Below, one piece after another: positions 6,618-11,623 of a stretch of 11,623 nt of DNA. Source of the stretch: CAZQFS01 sp964592755 (GTDB lineage Bacteria > Hydrothermota > Tepidihabitantia > Tepidihabitantales > Tepidihabitantaceae); contig CAZQFS010000097.1 of the NCBI GenBank assembly GCA_964592755.1, positions 1 to 11,623 of the forward strand, in the 5' to 3' direction. The first letter of the stretch is position 1. Each line of letters starts with the position of its first letter. The notes under the pieces were generated by a model. It was given only the letters and a program-made list of their open reading frames with translations, had not been told where the DNA came from and ran no database searches. The position numbers and the translations under genes were made by a program.

Positions 6618-9600
6618 CTACTTCGTCTTCACCAATACGGCCACGCAGCGGCGGCCGGCAGCATGCATGCGCCAGAAGTAGGTGCCGGACGCAACCCTGA
6701 ACCCGCGTTCGTCTCTGCCGTCCCAGACGACACGATGGTAGCCGGCTGGGCGCTCCTGGCGCAGCAGTGTCCTCACCAGCGCGCCGGACGACGCGTAAAC
6801 CTGCAGCGTCACGGCCGAGGCCTGGGGCAGCCCGAATCGGACCGATGACCGGCCTGGCGACGGATTCGGAACCACCCGGTCCAGCACGTAGTCAGAAGGG
6901 ACACCGAGCCCTGCCTCTGGTTCCAGCGTTCCCTGAGGCGGCAGCACGACCACCATCCGGCCAAGCGTATCGTTGTCCGGATTGATGTCGCCCGGGAGCA
7001 TGGTAGAACACCTGGCCGTGTGAACGCCGACCGGCCCGGCAATCCAGCCGCTGAACTCCACGGTATCACGGCTCCCTGGTTCGAGGTGAATGTCCTGCTC
7101 GTCCATGTAGAACGTCCCGATGGCAAACTGGATACGGAACGTCTCCGGGTCCGTGCCCCAGTTCTGGATCACAGCCGAGGGAACCACGACCATACCGGTA
7201 TCCACCGTGTCCGGCGGAGCGATGATGCTCACCACCCCGACGTCGCGCACTCGCCTTATCACCGTGAACGTTCCCGAGGCCGTGTCATTGCGCGGACTCT
7301 GGTCCCCAGTGAGGAGCGAGAATGATTCGGTCCGGTATGCGCCGGATGGAGTTGCCACCCAGGGGCGGAAGCTCGCGAGCAGCGACTCGCCCGGCGCAAG
7401 TACGACGAAGATGCTATCCTCATAGACCTGGTCCGCAGCGTCAGGCAGCAGGGATGAGGGATGAAGAATGACGGATGAAGAGCGAGGAGTGAGGAATGAG
7501 GAGTGCGAAAGGAGGAGTGAGGAACGAAGAGTCAGCGCGGCAGCCGAGCCGTGGATTCTGAACCGCACCGGGATGCGCTCGGTCGCATTGCCGTGGTTCA
7601 CGACCGTTGACGTAGGGGTTACGACCGTGCCCGAGTCAACTGTGCCGCGCGGAGCGACGATGGCGAGCACCGCGGCATCGCGCGTTCGGACAAACACCGA
7701 GCCATAGGCAGTGTCATTGTCCGGGTTCTGGTCGCCGGGCAGCTCGGTACGCGCCGACGTCGACAGAGGACCGGGCGGCGACGCCGCCCAAGGCAGGAAC
7801 TCGACCAGCACGCTGTCACCCGGCTGCAGCTCAGACACGTGCTGGATGTCTTGATAGCCCGGCTCGATGGACATCGTCACCGGGAAAGATGCGGACACGG
7901 TCCCGAAGTTGCGGAACACGGCACTCGGGAAGACGATTGCGCCGAGCTCGGTGGTCTCGGCCGGAACCACCACGCGGACCGCGCCGACGTCGCGAACCTC
8001 GGGCCGCACGACCTGCACCGAATCAGTCGCCCGGTCGTTGGCGTTGTTCGCGTCGCCGTCAAGCATCGTCGAGCACCTGACCTCCCAGCGGCCGACGTCA
8101 CGCGCAGTCCAGGGGGAAAACCCGACCAGCATGCTGTCGAACGGACCCAAGTTGACCATCTGCGTATCGGCGTAGCCGACACCGATGGTCAGGCGAGCCG
8201 GGAACGTCTCCGGGGTACTGCTGTAGCTGCGGACCCACGCCCTCGGGGTGACGACCATGCCCGATTCGAGCACGCCCGTCGGCGCGAAGATGCGCGTGCA
8301 GGCGACATCGTGACCGGTCACAAGCACCGATTCGACCAGCACATTGTTCAACAAGTTGGTGTCGGAACTGGCGCCGACGCTGCAACGGACCGCGAACAGA
8401 CCTGTCGGGTACGCGACCCATTCCCCGAACCGGACCGTCAGGCTCTCGCCAGGGGCGAGCTCGGCAGGGATGCTGTCGGCATAGCCGGACCCGATGCGCA
8501 TGAACGTGACGAAACGACTCGGCAAGCTGCCGCGATTGACTACCACGGCCTCGGGCACAATCGTGTCGCCTTCGCTGACCATGGGGGGTGGCGCCATGAT
8601 TCGGGACAGGCTCAGGTCGCGGCAGCCATAGACCAGCCGACTCAGCACCATGCTGGTCCAGTACTGGGTATCGTAGCGCAGGTTCTGGCCGGCAAGATAG
8701 ATGTGGTCGGTGTCGGAAACGGCAACCGCGGCGCCGATATCCTCAAGACTGCCCGGGCCACTGCTCGTGAAGGTCCACAAGGTATCTTTGCTCTGGCCGA
8801 TTCCCGGATTGGCCGCGGTGTAGCAGAGCAGTGACATATCCAGGTCGCGCCGGCCCGCCACGTAGATTCGGTCCTGCACGTGGATGACCTTCAGCCCGCG
8901 CTCGTCGCCGCTGCCGCCGCAGCTCGCGCCGAGCGCACCCCACCGGTTCTGCAGGTCCGAGCTCATCTTGAACGTGGTATTCTGCTCGTCGAGCGGACTC
9001 GGGTAGGCGAGGAATCCGGTTACGTAGACATTCTGGGGCGCGGAGTCGTCCAAGGCAAGGCCGAACGCATAGTCGTCGCCGTTCTCGGCCGAGACGTTCA
9101 TGCTCCGCTGGGCGACCTCATTGCCGTCGCCGTCGTACTTCGCGATGGCGAAGTTGTAACCCTGCTCACTAACCCCTGCCTGGTAGAAGTCAAAACCGCA
9201 GACGTATGTCTCGCCGGTACGCGAGACCGCCAGGTCAAAGGCGACGTCATCGTCATGGTCGATGGTATTTGGGTGATGATGAGTCGTTGCCCAAAGCGTG
9301 TCGCCGGCCGGAGTCAAGGTCATAGTCCACCACTCACGTTCGTAATCATAGGATAGGCCGAACCCGGTGACCGCGATGCTGCCTCCCGGAGTGGGGGCAA
9401 GAGAGGTGGCACAGTTGTCCCAGTAGTCGAAGTCGTCGAAGAAGTCCGGGTGCAGGTCGCGGCGGGGCCGGTTACGGCGCGAATCGGCCAATGTGTCCAG
9501 AATGAACGAACGGGTCCAGAGGACCGTGCCACTGTCCGGGCTGACGCGCATGACCATGAACGCGGACAGCCCAAGCGCGGTGTCGGTGCGGGTACCGCAG

Positions 9601-10085
9601 AGGTAAAGGTCAGTCCCCGTGCCGAACGTGATATCGAACGCAGCATCGTCGTCCCGCCACAGGCTCTTCTTAATCCAGAGCAGCGTCCCGTCGGGCGCGT
9701 ACTTGGCCCAGGTGGCGTCGAGCCCGCGTGGCGCTACATTGCCGGTCAGGCCGGCGACAAAGATGTTTCCGGCCGAATCAGCGACCATCGCGTGCGCCAT
9801 GTCGTCCTGACTCCACGTGTTGCCGCCGATGACGCGAGACCAGAGCGTATCGCCGTTCTCGTTGTACTTAACGAGCAGCATGTCGGTCTGGTTCGCATAG
9901 TCGCGCTCTCCCGAGCCGCAGACGTAGACGTGGCCCGTGACTGGGTCAACGTGAATGTCGGCCGCGGAGTTGAACTGGGAGCGGGTAGTTCCAAAGTAGT
10001 GCGTAGACCAGAGGCTGTCCACACGGCCGGCCAAAGAGAGTGCCGGAGCAATCAACACGACCAGACATAACCTGGTCAAAGACAT
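6618..10085 (-). CDS. Secreted SBBP beta-propeller / CARDB-like repeat protein with C-terminal sorting domain
   Basis: This is a 1155-residue exported protein. A signal peptide occupies 1-19 (LVVLIAPALSLA, cleavage before GRVD). Residues about 20-489 hold eight repeats of the form xYVxG...KY..dGdtLW, as in SBBP beta-propellers. Residues about 489-1051 are five tandem CARDB/Ig-like domains with the pattern RDV..I.AP..tv.sG..V.P, PGeSl.v.F..W and GDqNPDNDT. Residues about 1064-1155 are a FlgD/T9SS-type sorting domain (PNPSPGRSSVRFGLP, WDGRDERG, ASGTYFWRM). The role is probably cell-surface or extracellular adhesion or matrix; no catalytic residues are seen. The start ATG 10085 is chosen because AGGAGG lies four bases upstream; the adjacent ATG 10088 is only one base from it, and a 26-residue longer frame lacks these features. 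Domain 4 contains a 28-residue in-frame insertion encoded by a heptamer array. No close named relative is recognised. Confidence 0.9.
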   Translation of the reverse strand: MSLTRLCLVVLIAPALSLAGRVDSLWSTHYFGTTRSQFNSAADIHVDPVTGHVYVCGSGERDYANQTDMLLVKYNENGDTLWSRVIGGNTWSQDDMAHAMVADSAGNIFVAGLTGNVAPRGLDATWAKYAPDGTLLWIKKSLWRDDDAAFDITFGTGTDLYLCGTRTDTALGLSAFMVMRVSPDSGTVLWTRSFILDTLADSRRNRPRRDLHPDFFDDFDYWDNCATSLAPTPGGSIAVTGFGLSYDYEREWWTMTLTPAGDTLWATTHHHPNTIDHDDDVAFDLAVSRTGETYVCGFDFYQAGVSEQGYNFAIAKYDGDGNEVAQRSMNVSAENGDDYAFGLALDDSAPQNVYVTGFLAYPSPLDEQNTTFKMSSDLQNRWGALGASCGGSGDERGLKVIHVQDRIYVAGRRDLDMSLLCYTAANPGIGQSKDTLWTFTSSGPGSLEDIGAAVAVSDTDHIYLAGQNLRYDTQYWTSMVLSRLVYGCRDLSLSRIMAPPPMVSEGDTIVPEAVVVNRGSLPSRFVTFMRIGSGYADSIPAELAPGESLTVRFGEWVAYPTGLFAVRCSVGASSDTNLLNNVLVESVLVTGHDVACTRIFAPTGVLESGMVVTPRAWVRSYSSTPETFPARLTIGVGYADTQMVNLGPFDSMLVGFSPWTARDVGRWEVRCSTMLDGDANNANDRATDSVQVVRPEVRDVGAVRVVVPAETTELGAIVFPSAVFRNFGTVSASFPVTMSIEPGYQDIQHVSELQPGDSVLVEFLPWAASPPGPLSTSARTELPGDQNPDNDTAYGSVFVRTRDAAVLAIVAPRGTVDSGTVVTPTSTVVNHGNATERIPVRFRIHGSAAALTLRSSLLLSHSSFLTPRSSSVILHPSSLLPDAADQVYEDSIFVVLAPGESLLASFRPWVATPSGAYRTESFSLLTGDQSPRNDTASGTFTVIRRVRDVGVVSIIAPPDTVDTGMVVVPSAVIQNWGTDPETFRIQFAIGTFYMDEQDIHLEPGSRDTVEFSGWIAGPVGVHTARCSTMLPGDINPDNDTLGRMVVVLPPQGTLEPEAGLGVPSDYVLDRVVPNPSPGRSSVRFGLPQASAVTLQVYASSGALVRTLLRQERPAGYHRVVWDGRDERGFRVASGTYFWRMHAAGRRCVAVLVKTK
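6933..8621 (-). repeat. Five tandem CARDB/Ig-like domain repeats
   Basis: Five units of about 103-107 residues lie head to tail, at about 489-591, 592-695, 696-801, 802-944 and 945-1051 of the protein. Each begins with RD(V/A/L) plus a hydrophobic strand and IxAP, and each ends with a GDxNxDNDT-like acidic motif. The first unit has diverged most at the acidic motif (SSDTNLLNN) and the fourth is lengthened by the heptamer insertion. The acidic loops could bind calcium, by analogy with similar motifs. Confidence 0.75.
7452..7535. repeat. Array of 12 degenerate heptamers inside the propeller protein gene
   Basis: On the + strand twelve back-to-back 7-mers follow the consensus GRRTGAR (for example GGATGAG, GGATGAA, GAATGAC, GAGTGAG). 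On the coding strand they read YTCAYYC. Twelve units make 84 nt, exactly 28 codons, and encode a Ser/Leu/His/Pro-rich stretch (residues 851-878, LTLRSSLLLSHSSF...). The stretch has no counterpart in the other four Ig-like repeats. Confidence 0.85.
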
Positions 10086-10089
10086 CATT

Positions 10090-10095
10090 CCTCCT
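10090..10095 (-). promoter_or_regulatory. Ribosome binding site of the propeller protein gene
   Basis: A perfect AGGAGG on the minus strand precedes tandem ATG codons (10088 and 10085). Spacing favours the second ATG (4 nt rather than 1 nt). Confidence 0.8.
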
Positions 10096-10174
10096 GAATT
10101 ATCTTGCAACACGCCAAGCGGACTCAGGTTCAGGCAGGGCAGACGGCCGTGCAACGCCCTCAAGAACCCAGGAT

Positions 10175-10203
10175 AACATACTGTCGCAGCCGGCCTCTGT
10201 CAA
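10175..10203 (-). promoter_or_regulatory. Sigma70-type promoter of the propeller protein gene
   Basis: On the minus strand TTGACA (10203-10198) is followed after 17 nt by TATGTT (10180-10175; four of six consensus). The predicted start near 10168 gives a leader of about 83 nt to the ATG at 10085. This is sequence inference only. Confidence 0.65.
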
Positions 10204-10392
10204 GCCGGCACTCCTGAACTCGACACCGGGCCACCCGGTGGGCAAAGGCGCAGCCGGCACAGGTCAGGCCACACGAACCCGGGACCGCCCGCCTAGACCT
10301 GACGCCTGAGCTGCCCAACCGCTGGTCAGCGATGCACACTGAACCCGGGCCGAAGAACGTCTGCAGTCACCCACCGCCGCGCACCGAGCAGG
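10204..10392. other. Intergenic stretch without a recognisable gene
   Basis: No convincing ORF, RNA gene or repeat was seen apart from one short perfect hairpin. CACCGGG (10224-10230), loop CCA, and CCCGGTG (10234-10240) form a 7-bp stem. It lies just upstream of the propeller gene promoter; it has no T-run and its role is unknown. Confidence 0.5.
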
Positions 10393-10416
10393 CTTTGTGT
10401 CTCGGTGCCTTGGGGT
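10393..10416. repeat. Short degenerate octamer repeat (3 units)
   Basis: CTTTGTGT, CTCGGTGC and CTTGGGGT follow each other directly (consensus CTYKGKGY). It is short and could be chance, but it lies about 70 bases from a heptamer array in the same gene-free region. Confidence 0.4.
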
Positions 10417-10487
10417 GAAAGACCGTCTCAGACTTCGCCCGGCTGGTGGGAACCGCCAAGTCCACCAGTAGCGCGTTCTCCCGCCCC

Positions 10488-10536
10488 GCATTCTTCATTG
10501 CCAACTCCAACCTGCGAACTGGGAATCGGAAACTCG
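10488..10536. repeat. Degenerate heptamer array (7 units)
   Basis: Seven consecutive 7-mers can be laid out, beginning GCATTCT and TCATTGC and continuing to GAACTGG and GAATCGG. A dominates position 3 and T position 5. The first units resemble the (N)NCATYC unit of the other two arrays; later units drift to GAACTSG. This is weaker than the other two arrays. Confidence 0.5.
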
Positions 10537-10625
10537 TGCTCACAATCCTGCCCGGCACCGAGTCAAGCGGGGGCGAGCTTACAACTAACGGCCTGCTGCG
10601 CAGCGCTGGCAGAACCACCGCCACC

Positions 10626-10775
10626 GGCCGCGAGGTCGCGGTCCTGGCCTCGGGCAGGCATGAGCCGGGGAGGTACGCTGTTCCTCTCCGCCCCTGTATG
10701 CTCTCCTCCGGCGTGTACTTCCTGCGGCTGGAGGCTGGAGCGGAGCAGCGGGTCGTCAAGGTCGTGTTGCAATGA
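10626..10775 (+). pseudogene. Remnant of a FlgD/T9SS-like C-terminal sorting domain
   Basis: The + strand frame ending at TGA 10773-10775 encodes about 49 residues (GREVAVLASGRHEPG, then SSGVYFLRLEAGAEQ, then VVKVVLQ) that match the last two-thirds of a typical sorting domain. The usual order is GR-V-L, G-Y/H, SGVYFLRL, and KVV-x-stop. Upstream the same frame loses family character: there is no PNP motif, no first strands, and no preceding secreted protein. This suggests a decayed or truncated secreted-protein gene of the same broad class as the neighbouring propeller protein. The frame stays open back to 10446, and the heptamer array lies within it, so a short expressed fragment cannot be excluded. 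Confidence is high for the resemblance and moderate for pseudogene status. Confidence 0.6.
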
Positions 10776-10797
10776 ACAGAACAACGCCGCCGGGCTG

Positions 10798-10825
10798 TTG
10801 ACACCAGGCCGTGCCGGTCTATACT
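10798..10825 (+). promoter_or_regulatory. Strong sigma70-type promoter facing the Asp-box gene
   Basis: A perfect TTGACA (10798-10803) is followed after 16 nt by TATACT (10820-10825; five of six consensus). It is the best promoter match noticed in the window. Predicted transcription starts near 10832, about 455 nt before the next confident start codon on this strand. Confidence 0.72.
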
Positions 10826-10905
10826 GAATTGCCTGCAAGGTGTGAAATCGCCCGGTAAGGAGAAAACGACTGAGTAAGCTCTGACCGATGACTGCTTATA
10901 AGCTC

Positions 10906-10931
10906 GGCAGGGCACTTGGCAAAGCCCTGCC
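10906..10931 (+). other. Hairpin, 8-bp perfect stem
   Basis: GGCAGGGC (10906-10913) pairs with GCCCTGCC (10924-10931) around a 10-nt loop. No T-run follows, so it is not a classical terminator. Confidence 0.5.
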
Positions 10932-10939
10932 CCCTCGCT

Positions 10940-10969
10940 CTCTGACTTTCCGCTCCAGTCAGAGCGGAA
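10940..10969 (+). other. Two competing hairpins
   Basis: CTCTGACT (10940-10947) pairs perfectly with AGTCAGAG (10957-10964). TTCCGCTC (10948-10955) pairs perfectly with GAGCGGAA (10962-10969). The second right arm overlaps the first, and the second left arm forms most of the first loop, so only one can form at a time. Confidence 0.5.
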
Positions 10970-11040
10970 GCCGGGGCAGACTTGCGCCCTTCTGTCCGAG
11001 CCGGCACTGGTCCGGCCACGCCGGTTTCCCGTCATCTCTC

Positions 11041-11082
11041 TGCATCCTCGATTCTGCATCCTGCCCGCTGCCTTCTGCCCCC
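11041..11082. repeat. Heptamer array (6 units) ending in a C9 run
   Basis: Six back-to-back 7-mers on the + strand start TGCATCC, TCGATTC, TGCATCC and continue as TGC-initial units, with consensus TGCMTYC. The last unit merges into nine consecutive C residues (11078-11086). The unit resembles the coding-strand unit (YTCAYYC) of the array in the propeller gene. Confidence 0.7.
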
Positions 11083-11159
11083 CCCCGTGGCTCGTACCAG
11101 ACCTCAGCCCTTTCCCTGTCCTGCAACCCGTCGGGTCAATTCCGGGTAGGTTATTCAGC

Positions 11160-11186
11160 CCTCGGGGCCTTGGGCAAGCTCCGAGG
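11160..11186 (+). other. Hairpin, 9-bp stem
   Basis: CCTCGGGGC (11160-11168) pairs with GCTCCGAGG (11178-11186), including one G-U pair, around a 9-nt loop. No T-run follows. Confidence 0.5.
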
Positions 11187-11219
11187 CAGTGGTGAGTCTG
11201 GCCCGGTTCGAACTTGAAG

Positions 11220-11268
11220 GACGCGTGGCCCGATTGGGCCATGCGTCAGAGTCGGCCGGTGGCCGGCT
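11220..11268 (+). promoter_or_regulatory. Hairpin pair just upstream of the Asp-box gene RBS
   Basis: GACGCGTGGCCC (11220-11231) and GGGCCATGCGTC (11236-11247) form a 12-bp stem (one G-U) with loop GATT. GCCGG (11255-11259) and CCGGC (11263-11267) form a second small hairpin. Both lie within 70 bases of the start codon; the ribosome-binding site GAAGG (11277-11281) is left free. They could be a leader element or a factor-dependent pause site. Confidence 0.5.
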
Positions 11269-11287
11269 CACGCGACGAAGGTAATAC

Positions 11288-11623
11288 ATGCAAGAAATGA
11301 GGTTTGAGGTGAACAGGAATCTACCAACGATGCTTCTCCTTCTGCTCATATGTGCAGGAGGGGCGGCGCAAGACCGGGTTTGGCCGGGAATGGACTTCAA
11401 CGAAGGCACCGGCCCGAACCAAGGCCGTATGCTGAGGCTGGGACAGTCGCCGCCTGGAATGCCAACTGGCGACATGTGGCTGCACGCCGTCTGCGAGGCC
11501 AGCGCGAGCACCTACTACGCGTATTCCGATGACTATGGTGCGACATGGACGAACTTCTGGGTACTCCCCATGTACTGCTTCACGAGAAATGAGACAAAAC
11601 GGGCATTGGATTTAGGGAGTCCT
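11288..11623 (+). CDS. Secreted Asp-box (BNR-type) protein, N-terminal part
   Basis: The frame starts at ATG 11288, six bases after GAAGG, and remains open for 112 codons to the window end, so the gene is truncated by the window. A signal peptide is clear: basic residues R5 and R10, a hydrophobic core LLLLLICAGG (16-25), and probable cleavage after A26 or A27. C22 is preceded by I, so it is not a good lipobox. Residues 80-87 (SDDYGATW) fit the Asp-box S/T-x-D-x-G-x-T-W found in the blades of sialidases, BNR and Vps10-type propellers. The product is therefore probably a secreted propeller protein or glycosidase-like protein; one Asp-box cannot tell which. It points away from the propeller/CARDB gene and may be driven by the promoter at 10798. 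Confidence 0.75.
   Translation, partial: MQEMRFEVNRNLPTMLLLLLICAGGAAQDRVWPGMDFNEGTGPNQGRMLRLGQSPPGMPTGDMWLHAVCEASASTYYAYSDDYGATWTNFWVLPMYCFTRNETKRALDLGSP

Larger units (their letters stand above)
10832..11287 (+). ncRNA. Candidate structured long leader or small RNA
   Basis: This stretch follows the strong promoter and has no convincing ORF. It carries a TAAGGAG ribosome-binding-like site at 10856-10862 with only a four-codon CTG frame after it. Predicted hairpins are: 10906-10931 (8 bp), 10940-10964 (8 bp, competing with 10948-10969), 11160-11186 (9 bp with one G-U), 11220-11247 (12 bp with one G-U, GATT loop) and 11254-11268 (5 bp). A heptamer array and a C9 run lie at 11041-11086. It does not match a riboswitch, tRNA, SRP or RNase P pattern that I recognise. 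It could be a long 5' leader of the Asp-box gene, a separate RNA, or plain intergenic DNA; GC-rich sequence gives hairpins by chance. Confidence 0.35.

Noticed and set aside
7452..7535. A CRISPR array
   Set aside because: Units are 7 nt, contiguous and without spacers; no cas gene is nearby.
7839..8834. A 331-codon + strand ORF opposite the propeller protein
   Set aside because: It is an antisense shadow; the minus-strand frame has repeat domains and a signal peptide.
10914..10930. A GGCAAAGCC stretch recalling the cyclic-di-GMP-I riboswitch core
   Set aside because: The remaining conserved bases and the paired-helix layout of that riboswitch are absent.
10906..10969. Intrinsic terminators at the leader hairpins
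   Set aside because: Stems are good but none is followed by a T-run.
11195..11215. A GGTTCGAAC motif resembling a tRNA T-loop
   Set aside because: There are no matching T-stem, acceptor or anticodon arms around it.
10888..11217. A 109-codon + strand ORF in the leader
   Set aside because: It is translated through the heptamer array and hairpins, has no family motifs, and the nearest ribosome-binding-like site is about 25 bases away.
10367..11242. A 291-codon open frame on the minus strand across the right intergenic region
   Set aside because: The translation is Arg/Ser/Pro-rich without domain character, has no ribosome-binding site noted, runs antisense to the sorting-domain remnant and through the heptamer arrays; high GC explains the lack of stops.

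Overview
This window is GC-rich bacterial DNA with tightly packed, overlapping genes. The mix of a conserved ribosomal-protein/tRNA-modification operon with a large secreted beta-propeller/Ig-like protein ending in a FlgD-like (T9SS-like) sorting domain suggests an uncultured Gram-negative-type lineage, such as the candidate phyla around WOR-3/Stahlbacteria or the FCB group. That placement is inference from gene style only; no rRNA is present.

Left edge (1-971, + strand): the 3' end of a TPR-type protein gene overlaps a HycI-type [NiFe]-hydrogenase maturation protease gene. The protease gene ends tail-to-tail with the next block, and the two stop codons interlock within four bases.

Middle (968-6502, - strand): one apparent operon read right to left, rpsP - khpA - trmD - rplS - rnhB - yraN - comM/yifB - nucleotide-sugar dehydrogenase (wbpA-like). 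A TTGACA-type promoter stands immediately upstream of rpsP. Genes overlap by 17, 17, about 38, 4 and 1 nt, and the only gaps are 39 nt and 23 nt. The cluster couples small-subunit and large-subunit proteins, an RNA chaperone, tRNA m1G37 methylation, R-loop/ribonucleotide removal, a nuclease-fold protein and a branch-migration AAA+ ATPase. rimM, which usually lies between khpA and trmD, is absent from its slot. Several genes use TTG or GTG starts.

Right part (6618-10085, - strand): a single 1155-residue exported protein with a signal peptide, an eight-unit SBBP-like beta-propeller, five CARDB/Ig-like repeats and a C-terminal sorting domain. The fourth Ig-like repeat carries an in-frame array of twelve degenerate heptanucleotides.

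Right intergenic region (10086-11287): about 1.2 kb without a convincing intact gene. It holds the promoter of the propeller gene, an orphan remnant of a sorting domain, two further heptamer arrays, a short octamer array, and a very good + strand promoter (TTGACA-16-TATACT). That promoter is followed by about 455 nt of hairpin-rich untranslated leader running to a secreted Asp-box (BNR) protein gene, which is cut by the window end. This leader and the dispersed heptamer arrays are the least explained parts of the window.
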